Shown: one piece after another, positions 7,733-17,138 of the stretch
How the letters are laid out: every line of letters starts with the position of its first letter
Numbering within the stretch: position 1 is the first letter of the stretch
Assembly: GCA_035547915.1 (NCBI GenBank)
Contig: DASZTS010000078.1
Location: 54,564 to 118,563 of the forward strand
Length of the DNA: 64,000 nucleotides
Direction of reading: 5' to 3'
Source: DASSFG01 sp035547915
GTDB lineage: Bacteria; Planctomycetota; Planctomycetia; Pirellulales; JAICIG01
Translations under genes and position numbers: made by a program
Notes under the pieces: model-generated
Seen by the model: only the letters and a program-made list of their open reading frames with translations
Databases searched by the model: none
What the model was told of the DNA's origin: nothing

Positions 7733-10225
7733 CTAGTTTCCGCCGAAATTGACCACGTCGCCCGCATTGCGAGTGAGCATCGCCTTGAAGCTGTTGGCGT
7801 CGGTTGTGTCGGCGATGGTCTGCACCGACCCGTCGGCGAAGAGGGCCATGAACAGGTTGGGCGGGTAGCGGAAGAGCCCGTCGAAGGGATTGTGCGGGCT
7901 GGGCGTCCAGTCTTCGGGCTTGGTCCAGATCACAGCCTTATCGGCGGCCACCTCGACCACCAGGATGGTATTCGAGGTGCCATCGGTAATCTCAGCGAGC
8001 GCCGTGCCCTTTTTCGGTTGGATCGCCGCCTTGTCGTCGGCGACCGCCAGATAATTGGTCTTACCTTCGTTCGCCGACGGCAGGTTCGGGTTGCGATACA
8101 CGCTCGGCATGCGCGCGATGAGGGTCTTGTTGTGCGGGCTGTCCCACGGCTCATCCATGTGGAAGCTGTTGTACAGTTCCTGTTGGCCGAAGAACGGCAG
8201 TAGGTAGACGCGCCAGCTCAACAGCGGCTTGCCTTGCTGATCGCAACCGGCTGCCGCGGGGAACCACTTGTGAGTGGCGGCGAAGGTATGCATCCCCAGG
8301 CCGATTTCCTTCAGGTTGTTCGTCGATTGCGCGCGTGTGGCCGCCTGCCGAGCGTTCCCCACGGCCGGCAAGAGCAACGCGGCGCCGATGCCCGTCGTGG
8401 CCAACGAGCGGGTATTGATCACCGGTATTGTCTCGTGGCTTTCCAGCAGCAGTCCATTCGCGTTTCTTTGCACCAGGAAGATCGAGGGCCGGGCGTGGCG
8501 TTCCAGCGTCGATAGTGCCGGGAGCGGCGGAATCTGGAAGTTCACGCCTTGGCTGGCCAGGCCGATCGAGGCGACCGGAAGGAGCGCTTGGACGGTCGGA
8601 TATAACGTGCGGAGTCCGGCCACCGTGTCGCTATAGGTGATGACCGAAGGACCGTCGCTCCCCTTGAACCAACCCGCCACCTCGCTGCGCGCGGCCAGCG
8701 ATTCGCTATCGCTCTCGCGGGTCAAAAAGTCTTTCAGACCTTGGGGAGTGGAGCTGATCACGAGACGATCGGTCGTCAGGCACCAGCACGGAGTCAGTCC
8801 GGCTGTGCTGGCGTCGAAGTTGAGCGGCAAGGGTGAATTCGACGCCGCCTGCTGTGGCAGCTTGAGCGGCACGTAATAGACCTGATTGCCGCGGAAGGTC
8901 GACTGTTTGACCGTCCATGCTCCGTCGCTATCGGCCGCCGCTTGCTGGAGCAGCTTGACGATCGCCGGATAACTTTTGTCGAGCCGTCGGCGGTCGCGCA
9001 CCGTGACCGACACGGTGAAGTTGCCGACCTGCGCGGGATTCTTTTCGGTCGCCTTGGCGGGAGTGGTGTAGGCGCACCACACGTCGCCGAGCGCCGCCAG
9101 CAGATCGTCGGACAGGTCGAAGCCGAGTTGCCCGTCGAGCTCGCCGAACTGGCGTTTCGCCTGGTCGCCCGCCGCCGGATCGATCTTGGCAGCGGCGTCC
9201 ATCACGCGGCGCACGAGGTCGGCCAGGTCTAGCCGTCCGGCGACGGCGAAGGTGGCGTCCTTGGGCACACGTTGCAGGTCGGCGGCGGCCAGCGGCTTGC
9301 CCGCCACGGCGGCGAACAGGCCCTTGGGCTCGCCCGTGGTGGCGATCAGCGTCTTGCTGGTCATCCCCGTTCCGTCGAATCCGCTCACGCTGCTGATGTT
9401 CGTCACACCCTGCAAACCGACGGCATCCAGCGTGGCCCCGATCTTGGAATCGGTCATGAAGGGGCGTGCCGTCTCCAAGATTCCCGCCACGTTGAGGTAC
9501 CAGGTCCGACCGGGTCGTGCGACGGCGGCCTGTCCGTGGAGCTTGGTGAGCCAGGCAGCCGGCGCGCCGGCTGCCAGCCGGCCGACAAGACCCTGTCCGG
9601 CGTCGGCCCCGACGCTGACCAGAAAGTAGTTATCCTTGAATCCCCAGACGACCACAGGCGCTCCCGGCTGCGGAGGCGCGCGGTGCAGCTTGGCTCCGGC
9701 CACAGTCACCTCTTCCAGCTTGGTGCCCGGGGGCATCCGCGTCATGGCCATCGTTTCGAGCTGCGCGACCACCTTGGCAAAGGTGGCCTGTTGGTCGCCC
9801 GTGTTGATCACCAGGCCGGCGCTGACATCGGGCCCCATCGGCCCGAAGGCCACCTTCGATACATAGAGGGCCACGGGTCGGGTAAGCACGCCTTTGACGA
9901 GCGCCGGCAAGTCGTCGGCGAAGGGTGCCAACGGCGGATTGCCGCGCAGGGCTTGCTGCACGAGCGCCGTCACCTGCGAGTCGATCTGCGAAATGAAGCT
10001 CTGGATCTCGGACTCGGCCAGCAATTGGTCGGTCTGATTCTCGCTGTTGGCGTCGGGTTTCCCCGCTCCATTCCAGCCGAGATAGAACAGACACTCCTCC
10101 GGTGCCGCCCGCATCATGCCTGCGTCGGCCGCCGCGGGGGGCAAACAGAAAGGAGAAGCAAAACTAGCCTGCGCCTGAGCGAACCAGGCGGTGACGACGA
10201 TCAGCAGAATTCGGACGCGAATCAT
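7733..10225 (-). CDS. Secreted DUF1559-like protein with long N-terminal domain
   Basis: The 830-residue product begins with a signal peptide (MIRVRILLIVVTAWFAQAQASFA). The last ~200 residues have the planctomycete DUF1559/SBP_bac_10 pattern: ARQAATRAQSTNNLKEIGLGMHTF, then WRVYLLPFFGQQELYNSF, DGTSNTILVVE and a final LFADGSVQTI, seen in pseudopilin-like proteins. The 600 residues before it form a domain I do not recognise, so this is a fusion or a divergent member without the usual N-terminal prepilin helix. Location is probably periplasmic or cell-surface. The start was chosen at the signal peptide; the frame is open another 109 codons upstream, but that part is not protein-like and has no ribosome-binding site. 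It is not obviously co-transcribed with the sigma pair downstream (about 55-base gap). Confidence 0.78.
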   Translation of the reverse strand: MIRVRILLIVVTAWFAQAQASFASPFCLPPAAADAGMMRAAPEECLFYLGWNGAGKPDANSENQTDQLLAESEIQSFISQIDSQVTALVQQALRGNPPLAPFADDLPALVKGVLTRPVALYVSKVAFGPMGPDVSAGLVINTGDQQATFAKVVAQLETMAMTRMPPGTKLEEVTVAGAKLHRAPPQPGAPVVVWGFKDNYFLVSVGADAGQGLVGRLAAGAPAAWLTKLHGQAAVARPGRTWYLNVAGILETARPFMTDSKIGATLDAVGLQGVTNISSVSGFDGTGMTSKTLIATTGEPKGLFAAVAGKPLAAADLQRVPKDATFAVAGRLDLADLVRRVMDAAAKIDPAAGDQAKRQFGELDGQLGFDLSDDLLAALGDVWCAYTTPAKATEKNPAQVGNFTVSVTVRDRRRLDKSYPAIVKLLQQAAADSDGAWTVKQSTFRGNQVYYVPLKLPQQAASNSPLPLNFDASTAGLTPCWCLTTDRLVISSTPQGLKDFLTRESDSESLAARSEVAGWFKGSDGPSVITYSDTVAGLRTLYPTVQALLPVASIGLASQGVNFQIPPLPALSTLERHARPSIFLVQRNANGLLLESHETIPVINTRSLATTGIGAALLLPAVGNARQAATRAQSTNNLKEIGLGMHTFAATHKWFPAAAGCDQQGKPLLSWRVYLLPFFGQQELYNSFHMDEPWDSPHNKTLIARMPSVYRNPNLPSANEGKTNYLAVADDKAAIQPKKGTALAEITDGTSNTILVVEVAADKAVIWTKPEDWTPSPHNPFDGLFRYPPNLFMALFADGSVQTIADTTDANSFKAMLTRNAGDVVNFGGN

Positions 10226-10596
10226 GGCAATGCTCGGTTGATCCTGAGGGGGGGTGCTTCTGTGGGCGACAGTCAGCAGGGCGCGACAGTGAACAGGGGC
10301 ATGGTGAACAAGGGCATGGCCGTACCGCCCCATCCAAACAAAGGAAATGGTTGCGCTCTGGTCCCGGCGCGCGAATCGGCGTGTTCGCATATTTAACTCC
10401 CTTTCCGCATCGGTTTCCAGCCTTTGCCACGCCCTGCCTATGACGAGTTCGTAGAGAGCCATCTGGATATTGGCACAAAAAACTCGCAAATATTGCGACA
10501 ATCGCCTAGAATAAATGGGCTTTTGCGGAACGGAGCGAGGCGACCCTCTCACGCACCCTTGTGCGGGCGGGGGGAAACTTGCCAGAGGCCACGACC
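10226..10596. other. Divergent intergenic region
   Basis: This gap separates two divergent genes and must hold both promoters. A short tandem repeat of the type GTGAACA.GGGCATG occurs twice around 10290-10320. The last part (10440-10520) is AT-richer. No clear operator or RNA gene is seen. Confidence 0.4.
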
Positions 10597-11889
10597 ATGC
10601 CGATCTCCGTTGTCTGCCGGTGCGGGAAGAAGTTCAACGCCAGGGACGAGCACGCCGGACGGCGCGCAAAGTGTTCCGCGTGCGGTGAAATGTTCACGGT
10701 TCCGGCCGCTGCTGCCAAGCCGGCGACACCGGCTTCCGTAGAGCCGACCGCACTGGCGCCGACTACTTCGGCCCCGGCACACTCTCTGCTCGCCGAGGCG
10801 ATTCAGCGGGCCCCCACGCCGCCTGCGACCGACTCGCATCCTTCATACGAAGGGAAACGGGTGGGAGACTGGCTCGACCTCTTGCAGGTCGACGATCCGG
10901 CGGCACGCAAGCACGCCACCGAGGTGTTGTCCACGATCGGTCCCGAGGCAGGCACGGAGTTGTCGGAGTTTGTCGACCGCCTCACGGCCGACCACGTGTT
11001 GTTGCGTCACTGGGCTGTCACTTGCCTGGAGAGAATTGGGCCCCCGGCCCGCGCGGCGGTCGACGCCCTCGTGGACCGGCTCGAAGACGACGAACCGCTG
11101 ATCCGCGAGAAATCGGCTGCGGCCTTGGAGCGGGTCGAACCCGCCTGTGCGGCGTTCGTAACCAGGTTGAGGCGCGGGCTGATCGACAAGGACGCGTCGA
11201 AGCGTTCGTCGGCGGTGGCCACCTTTCGCCGCGACATGAAGACGCTCGGCATCTCGCGGTGCCGATTCTGGGCCTGCGGTTGCGGCAGCGTTTACGAGAA
11301 AGAGGATCTGGAGGAGCGGCTCAAACTTCTGGCCGACGGTGCGGAGGTCAAGTCGGACGGCACGCGCGGCTGCAAGAAGTGCGGCAAATCGCACGACCTG
11401 CGCGAAGTCTATGCCGGCAAACACGACGTGCCCGCCAAGTTCTGGCCGCAGTTGATCAAGCGATTCGGTAACCGGGTGCAACTGCCCGACGACTTGCTGG
11501 CCGAGACGCCGCCCGAGCAGGGCTATCAGCTCAGCGACAGTCAGATGCTCGATCCTCTCCCGAAGTCTCTGCCGAGCGGTTTTTCCACGATGCCGATCCT
11601 GCCCGAACCCGCGGCCGACGAGGGTTATGCCTTGGCCGCACCGGCGCCGGTGCAGCACGGGCCGTCCGCCGCGCCGGGAGTGCAAACCGCCAACGAGCTG
11701 GTGCCCGGCGCGCTCGTTCCCAAATCGGGCAAATACAAATGCACGGCCTGCCACAAGGTGCGCATGTCGGACAGTAAGAGTCCGCTGGCCGTGCGCGCCA
11801 AGACCGTCGTGCAGTACTTCAAGTCGGGCAAGACGTTCGCCGATTGTCCGCACTGCGGCGACCTGACCGAGTGGCAGTTCGTCGAGTGA
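10597..11889 (+). CDS. Zinc-ribbon and HEAT-repeat protein
   Basis: The 430-residue product has four recognisable parts. An N-terminal zinc ribbon (CRCGKKFNARDEHAGRRAKC SACG, residues 7-30) is of the type many planctomycete proteins carry. After an Ala/Pro linker come HEAT-like helical repeats (about 100-215). A central Cys cluster (CGCGSVYEKEDLEE...GCKKCGKSH) and a C-terminal ribbon (KCTACHKVRMS...DCPHCGDLTEWQ) follow. No transmembrane segment is seen, so it is probably a cytoplasmic protein-interaction or metal-binding protein; the substrate is unknown. The ATG at 10597 is used because AGAGG precedes it and the zinc ribbon begins at once; a GTG 12 codons upstream is possible. Confidence 0.8.
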   Translation: MPISVVCRCGKKFNARDEHAGRRAKCSACGEMFTVPAAAAKPATPASVEPTALAPTTSAPAHSLLAEAIQRAPTPPATDSHPSYEGKRVGDWLDLLQVDDPAARKHATEVLSTIGPEAGTELSEFVDRLTADHVLLRHWAVTCLERIGPPARAAVDALVDRLEDDEPLIREKSAAALERVEPACAAFVTRLRRGLIDKDASKRSSAVATFRRDMKTLGISRCRFWACGCGSVYEKEDLEERLKLLADGAEVKSDGTRGCKKCGKSHDLREVYAGKHDVPAKFWPQLIKRFGNRVQLPDDLLAETPPEQGYQLSDSQMLDPLPKSLPSGFSTMPILPEPAADEGYALAAPAPVQHGPSAAPGVQTANELVPGALVPKSGKYKCTACHKVRMSDSKSPLAVRAKTVVQYFKSGKTFADCPHCGDLTEWQFVE

Positions 11890-11935
11890 CACCTTCGGCC
11901 CGTGGTGGCCGCAGCGCGGTTTTGCCCGACTAGGG

Positions 11936-12039
11936 GAGAGCAACCGACAAAACCGGATCGAGCACCACAAAAATCGGCGTTGCACGGCCGATTTTTTGCC
12001 CATGGCGCTCCGACTTGCGGGTTTCGTCGGCCGCTCTTA
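11936..12039. repeat. 105-bp imperfect palindromic repeat, copy 2
   Basis: Second copy of the repeat at 4256-4364, same orientation, same outer and inner inverted repeats. It lies between two convergent genes and overlaps the stop codon of the minus-strand gene ending at 12037, so here it may also serve as a bidirectional terminator. Confidence 0.8.
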
Positions 12040-13977
12040 TTGCAGTCCGCTGGTAGTGGCCCGCGATTGGCCGAGCGTCAGCGAACCGCCGGGTCCCTTC
12101 CCCTGCGTCGGCTTTTGCAAAAACTTCGGCAGCTCGACGTTCTGGAAGAAAGCGTAATTCGGCTTCTCGAACTCGCGTAGTTTGTCGCCGATGTTCTCTC
12201 CCTGTTTCAACGAGATCACGCCGGGAACGTTGGAAGAACTCGTCTCCCAGGCGGTCTGTCCCTGATAGACGAATTTCAGCCGTGAGGTGTACTCCTTCAT
12301 TTTGTAATCGCCGCCACCGAACATGTAGCGAACGTCGCGGTCCTTCGGGCCTTCCATCGACGCGGCCAGTTCGATCGTACCGTTCTCGCCCGCCAGGCAA
12401 CCGATCTTCTCCAGCCGTTCGGTGAGCGCCTGACGCGTACGTTCGCGTTCGCCGGCATCGGGTAAGCCGTTGAGATTCAGCTTGACGGTCGTACCCGAGC
12501 GGAGCACGAATAGGTCGGGCTGCGTGAGAGCCTGCTTGAGCAGATTCTTGGCAGCCGGTTGCGGAACCTGCACGGCCAGCAGCGAGCCCGGTTTCTGTTC
12601 TCCGTCAGTGACGGCGAAGAGGGTCCAGCCCGCCGTCGTCACGGTCTGGTCGGCACCGTCGTAGGTCCACAACTTGAGTTGGTTCTCGATGTCGAGCAGG
12701 AACTTGCCGCTGACCAACACGAAATGATCGTCCGGGAACTGGATCGGCCCCTGCACATGGATGCCGGTGCAAGGGATCGTGCGCTCGAGTTCGCCCGAGG
12801 CCACGTCCCAGATCAACACTTTGTCGAAGGCGGCGCACGCCATTTTCTTGCCAGAGGGGCTGAAGGCGAGCGAGGGCCACTGAAGTTGCTGGGGCGTCGC
12901 CTGCTGCGCGAGCACTTCGCCCTTCACGATGTCATAGATTCCTACTTCTTTGCCGGTCGAATAGGCCAGCCGCTTACGGTCGGGGCTCAGACCCGGGACT
13001 GCGCTGTCGGCGAGGCTGAACGTCGTGAGCGGCTCAAGGTCAGGAAAGGACCAGATCACCACTTTGCCGCCGCGGCTCGACGTGGCCAAGTGGCTAGAAT
13101 CCAAGAATTCGCCCCACAACACATCACGGCCGGCCCCGTGTGTGTCTTCGTAAGGGATCCACGATACCTTGCGCTCGGCGCGGGGTCCCTTCAACGTCCA
13201 GACCTCGAGCCGGTCTTGGTTGCCGAAGCCGAACTCGTCGCGCCGCATGACGATCTGACGGCCGTCGTCGTGCACCGCCAGCGGCGCCATTTGTACCGGC
13301 GCGCTGGCCGGCGCCGTCGTCTTGCCGGTCGCCAGGTCGCAGAGCACGACGCGCGTCGTCCCCGTCGGCTTCGGTTGGTCCCAAGCGAAGACGACGGCGG
13401 CTTTGCCACAGGTCCGATTGACGGCGATCCCCTTGACGCCTTCGAAGAAACTCGACTTCTTCGGCAGCGGTGAGGTCTTGAGCTTGCTGGCAATACTGTC
13501 GCTCGCGGCCGGCACGTCGATCTGCCAGCTCTCGGTCGTCGCCAGGCTCACCTGCTCCGCGGACGAGTAGTCGATACTGAGCGCGCGCGGTTCGCCGCCG
13601 CCCGAATCATCATCGCCCTCATCCTCGGCGGGCCGAGTAGGCTTGGATTTCTTGGGCTTCTTCTTGGTTTTGCTCTCGAACGGGTTGGGGTCCTTCGTCT
13701 GGAACGGATTGTCGCCCCCCGATTTCACGGCCTCTGCCACGTACTTCTGGTCGGCCTTGGAGAGTTTTTTGAGCTCGATTTCGAGTGTACTGCCGTCGTC
13801 CTTCTCGAGTGTCACAGTGCCGTCTTCGAGCGAGACGAAGCTCCCCTTGATCTTGTGTTTGCCGGTGCTGTCGGTCCAGGTGCGCAGCTCTTCGGCCGGC
13901 GCACTGGCCAAACCAACGGCCAGCCAAATTCCCCCCAAGAGACAAGCCAGGCGGATGCAACGACGACGGGCGATCAT
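12037..13977 (-). CDS. Secreted SHD1-domain protein with WD40-like repeats
   Basis: The 646-residue product has a signal peptide (RLACLLGGIWLAVGLASAPA) followed directly by an SHD1 (SLA1 homology 1) domain at about residues 30-85: RTWTDSTGKHKIKGSF, then VTLEKDDGSTLEIEL and LSKADQKYV. This domain is expanded in planctomycetes. A Lys/Pro/Asp-rich linker follows, then WD40/beta-propeller-like blades (LATSSRGGKVVIWSFPDLEPL, MACAAFDKVLIWDVASGELE). The protein is probably exported; its partner is unknown. AAGGAA lies upstream of the ATG. The promoter region is shared with the divergent BlaI-like gene and contains two 16-bp operator-like palindromes, so it may be under BlaI control (inference). Confidence 0.82.
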   Translation of the reverse strand: MIARRRCIRLACLLGGIWLAVGLASAPAEELRTWTDSTGKHKIKGSFVSLEDGTVTLEKDDGSTLEIELKKLSKADQKYVAEAVKSGGDNPFQTKDPNPFESKTKKKPKKSKPTRPAEDEGDDDSGGGEPRALSIDYSSAEQVSLATTESWQIDVPAASDSIASKLKTSPLPKKSSFFEGVKGIAVNRTCGKAAVVFAWDQPKPTGTTRVVLCDLATGKTTAPASAPVQMAPLAVHDDGRQIVMRRDEFGFGNQDRLEVWTLKGPRAERKVSWIPYEDTHGAGRDVLWGEFLDSSHLATSSRGGKVVIWSFPDLEPLTTFSLADSAVPGLSPDRKRLAYSTGKEVGIYDIVKGEVLAQQATPQQLQWPSLAFSPSGKKMACAAFDKVLIWDVASGELERTIPCTGIHVQGPIQFPDDHFVLVSGKFLLDIENQLKLWTYDGADQTVTTAGWTLFAVTDGEQKPGSLLAVQVPQPAAKNLLKQALTQPDLFVLRSGTTVKLNLNGLPDAGERERTRQALTERLEKIGCLAGENGTIELAASMEGPKDRDVRYMFGGGDYKMKEYTSRLKFVYQGQTAWETSSSNVPGVISLKQGENIGDKLREFEKPNYAFFQNVELPKFLQKPTQGKGPGGSLTLGQSRATTSGLQ

Positions 13978-14042
13978 GACGCGTTTCCTTGATCGAAAGG
14001 AGTTCGGGCCGCGAAAGGGGCGGCAAAAATGCAACCCCAAAC

Positions 14043-14058
14043 TACGAAACTGTTCGTA
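14043..14058. promoter_or_regulatory. BlaI-type operator, site 1
   Basis: TACGAAACTGTTCGTA is a 16-bp dyad with perfect 6-bp arms TACGAA/TTCGTA. It lies between the divergent SHD1 gene and the BlaI-like gene. Size and layout resemble BlaI/MecI operators, which are short dyads of TAC..GTA type. Confidence 0.65.
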
Positions 14059-14104
14059 ATTTGACAAGAAGATGGCAGCTTGTCAAGCGGTCGCGCTTGA
14101 AACC

Positions 14105-14120
14105 TACGTAAGTCTTCGTA
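14105..14120. promoter_or_regulatory. BlaI-type operator, site 2
   Basis: TACGTAAGTCTTCGTA repeats the site at 14043 with one mismatch between its arms; centre-to-centre distance is 62 bp, near six helical turns. The pair fits autoregulation of the BlaI-BlaR1 operon and possible control of the divergent gene. Confidence 0.6.
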
Positions 14121-14185
14121 TATTGAACAGCAGGACCGGAGCGCCGCACGGTTCGCGGCGCCAACCTTGGCCAAGGCGAACGACG

Positions 14186-14578
14186 ATGGCACGCGACAAA
14201 ACCATTCCCCGGCCTACGCAGGCCGAAACGGCCATTCTGCAAGTCCTCTGGCAGCGCGGCCCGAGCACGGTGCGCGACATCCACGAGGTGCTCAACGGCG
14301 AACGCACCATGGGCTACACCACCGTGCTCAAGCTGCTGCAGATCATGTACGACAAGGGGCTCGTGCGGCGAGATGAGAGTCGCCGCTCGCACTTATATCA
14401 AGCGGTCAGCAGCCAACGGCGCACCCAACAACAGCTCGTCACCGACCTGCTCGATCGGGCCTTCGGCGGTTCGATGCGCAACTTGGTGATGCACGCCCTG
14501 TCGTCGCGCAAAACGTCGCGCGCCGACCTGGCCGAGATTCGCGGCCTGCTCGACGAACTGGAGGAAAAACAGCGATGA
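14186..14578 (+). CDS. BlaI/MecI-family transcriptional repressor
   Basis: The 130-residue product matches the family in length and pattern: PTQAETAILQVLWQRGPSTVRDIHE is the winged-helix opening, YTTVLKLLQIMYDKGLVRRD the recognition helix and wing, and the C-terminal ~50 residues form the dimerisation helices (LRGLLDELEEKQR-like). Such repressors bind short dyads and are released by proteolysis triggered by a BlaR1-type metallopeptidase, here encoded next with an ATGA overlap. Two candidate operators lie just upstream. AAGG precedes the ATG at 14186; longer in-frame starts are not supported. Confidence 0.93.
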   Translation: MARDKTIPRPTQAETAILQVLWQRGPSTVRDIHEVLNGERTMGYTTVLKLLQIMYDKGLVRRDESRRSHLYQAVSSQRRTQQQLVTDLLDRAFGGSMRNLVMHALSSRKTSRADLAEIRGLLDELEEKQR

Positions 14579-17109
14579 ACGCCAGTGCCGAGCTCGTCGA
14601 ACGTCTGGGTGTTGCGTTGTTGCATTCGCTCTGGCAGGGATCGCTCGTGGGCGCGGCGTTGTTGATCGTGCTGCTGGCGCTGCGCCATGTGACGGCCCAG
14701 GCGCGATACCTCGCCTGTTGCGTGGCGCTGGTACTGATGTTGTCGCTGCCGGTGGCCACATTCTGTCTGGTGCACACCGAACGGCCCGTCGCCAGCCTCC
14801 CAGAAACGCCGCAACCTTCGCGGCTTGTCACCAGCGCGGCCGCCGCGCTCGAAGTCGCGGCCTCTTTGTTGCCCGAAGAATTGCCCGGCCTCGACCGAGA
14901 CCTCGATCCCGCATCCTCCACCGCGAACGAAGAAACGCTCACGGCCGAGCGAGAGAACGTACGTCCGTGGTTGTCGCCCCACGCGTCGATGTTGCTGGCG
15001 GCTCTCGTTTGGGGTTGGGGTGCCGGCGTGGTCTTACTCTCGTTCCGAGTGTTGGGCGGCTATCTGGTCGCCTGGCGGCTGACGCGAAGGCTGCTCGAGC
15101 CGCTCGACGAATCGTGGCAGGCCCGCTTTCGGCAGATCGCGGCGCGTCTCGATGTGCGCGTGCCGATCGAGCTCTGGCAATCGGCCTGCATCGAAGCGCC
15201 GGCCGTCATTGGTTGTTTCCGGCCGGTTGTGCTCATTCCCCTCGGCATGCTCGCGGGACTGTCTGCCGCGCAGGTCGAAGCCGTTCTGGCCCATGAGCTG
15301 GCGCACATCCGCCGCTACGATTTCTTGGTCAACGCGGTGCAATGTGCCATCGAAACGCTCCTCTTCTATCATCCCTGCGCATGGTGGATTTCGGCTCGCA
15401 TCCGGGCGGAGCGCGAGCACTGCTGCGACGACCTGGCCGTGGCGGCCTGCGGCAACACCTTGGTCTATGCCCGTGCCTTGGCCGGGTTGGAAGAGCTGCG
15501 CACCCCGGCGCGGTTGGCGATGGCGCTCACGGGCGGCGGCAGCCTGCTCGGACGGGTGCGCCGCCTCGTCGGCCGGCGGCGGACGAGTGACGTGGTGGGG
15601 GGCTGGCTCGCCGGATCGCTCGCCATCGTGCTGCCGCTGGCGGTCGGCACAACCTGGAGTTCCGGTCGCGGCCTGCTGCCGTTCGGCAATCCGTCGGGCG
15701 CCGACGCCCTGTCGGCCGGTGCCGATGAAAAAGCCGCCGGACCACGGCTCGGTGCGACGGACATTGACCGATCGTCTGTCGATGCGGCCCTGGCCGAGGG
15801 CGGGCTGTTTCGCGATGCCGTCAAATTGACGAACGATCTGGCCGCGGCGCTCTCGACCGTCAGTGATGCCGCGAGCGCGGCCGCGGTCGCCGAAAAGATC
15901 GTCGAGCTTTCACGCCGGCACGCCGACGTCGAACGCCGGCTGCGCGAATTGCGGCGATCGCTCGATCCGGATCGCGAAGCTCGCCTGACGGGGCGCTGGA
16001 TCGGCGAGCTCGAACAATCGGCGCGTCGGTTGCGACTGGAAGTCGCGCGCGTGGAAAGGCTGCCCGGCGCGGTCGACGCGCTGCGCAGCTCGGTGCTGTT
16101 CGAGGTGATCGGGCTGCACGGTGCTCCGCCAGCTCCGGTGCCCACGACCGTCGACTTTCTAGTTCCGTCTGGTATGCCCACTCGCTTCATGGGCCCGATC
16201 GGCGTCGATCCGTTGGAGCGGATGCGCGCGGAGCACCCGCCAGAGCGCATCGTCAAGGTCGAAGTGCTCCGGCTGCCAGGCGATGTGTATGAGTATGTTT
16301 ACGAGCGCCTGCGGCAGATTCTGCCGAACGTGGGCTTCCTCGGTACCGGTGCGGGCGACACGGCGACGGTCTACCTGGCGCCGATCAGCGATATCGATGC
16401 TTTTGCGGCGCAGATCGATCTGGGTGAGGTGACGGCCATCGATCACGAGACACGGACCATCACCGTCGCGGCCGACCCGACCCGATTACCGCCGCCGAAG
16501 GTCCGGCCCACGCCGACCGCAGAGCAGCCCCGCCAAGACGAGGCAGCCGATCCTGCGACGCTGGCCGAGCGCTTGGCCCGACACGATCACACGGCGGTGG
16601 CCGATTTGATCGCTTGGGGGGACGAGGCCGAGCCGGTGGCCATCGAGTATGCCGCACATGCCGACCGGCGAGTGCGCCGCGATGCGCTGTTGATCTTGAA
16701 GAAGATCGGCGGCGAGGACTCGCTGCCGGCGGCGATTCGCGGGTTGGCGGATTCCGATCTGGGTAATCGCGACCTGGCGTGGCAGATCGTCTGCCGATCG
16801 TCCACCGGCATGCGAAGCCGTGCCGTGATCGAAGCGGCGGCGACCGGACTGGAGACCGATCCGGAGCAGGCCGCCAAATGGCTTATGACCCTCGGCGGTG
16901 CCGCGGAGAGCCAGGTCGTACCTTACACGCAACATCGGCTGCCGACGGTCCGCAGGCAAGCAGCGCTCGTGCTCCGATCGATCGGCGGTCGCGAGAGCCT
17001 GCCATCACTGCGCTCCTTGCTCGATGACCCGGATCGAGCGGTCGCAACTGCCGCGCAAGCCGCTTGCGACGCCATCGCGGTCCGCCACGACCTATCGACA
17101 GAGGACTGA
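14575..17109 (+). CDS. BlaR1-like M56 metallopeptidase with HEAT repeats
   Basis: The 844-residue product has transmembrane segments near residues 15-38, 43-65 and 138-165, then an M56 peptidase domain with zinc ligands in VLAHELAHIRRYDF (His240, Glu241, His244) and RAEREHCCDDLA, and another membrane span near 345-360. This matches the membrane sensor-protease that inactivates BlaI. However, the beta-lactam-binding transpeptidase-like sensor of classical BlaR1 is absent: after the last span there is a charged coiled coil (about 420-510), a region I cannot assign, and HEAT-like repeats (about 665-840). The input signal is therefore probably not a beta-lactam. It is translationally coupled to the repressor gene upstream. 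Confidence 0.9.
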   Translation: MNASAELVERLGVALLHSLWQGSLVGAALLIVLLALRHVTAQARYLACCVALVLMLSLPVATFCLVHTERPVASLPETPQPSRLVTSAAAALEVAASLLPEELPGLDRDLDPASSTANEETLTAERENVRPWLSPHASMLLAALVWGWGAGVVLLSFRVLGGYLVAWRLTRRLLEPLDESWQARFRQIAARLDVRVPIELWQSACIEAPAVIGCFRPVVLIPLGMLAGLSAAQVEAVLAHELAHIRRYDFLVNAVQCAIETLLFYHPCAWWISARIRAEREHCCDDLAVAACGNTLVYARALAGLEELRTPARLAMALTGGGSLLGRVRRLVGRRRTSDVVGGWLAGSLAIVLPLAVGTTWSSGRGLLPFGNPSGADALSAGADEKAAGPRLGATDIDRSSVDAALAEGGLFRDAVKLTNDLAAALSTVSDAASAAAVAEKIVELSRRHADVERRLRELRRSLDPDREARLTGRWIGELEQSARRLRLEVARVERLPGAVDALRSSVLFEVIGLHGAPPAPVPTTVDFLVPSGMPTRFMGPIGVDPLERMRAEHPPERIVKVEVLRLPGDVYEYVYERLRQILPNVGFLGTGAGDTATVYLAPISDIDAFAAQIDLGEVTAIDHETRTITVAADPTRLPPPKVRPTPTAEQPRQDEAADPATLAERLARHDHTAVADLIAWGDEAEPVAIEYAAHADRRVRRDALLILKKIGGEDSLPAAIRGLADSDLGNRDLAWQIVCRSSTGMRSRAVIEAAATGLETDPEQAAKWLMTLGGAAESQVVPYTQHRLPTVRRQAALVLRSIGGRESLPSLRSLLDDPDRAVATAAQAACDAIAVRHDLSTED

Positions 17110-17138
17110 TTCGCCGAGGCCGCTCACACGGCTCCGCA

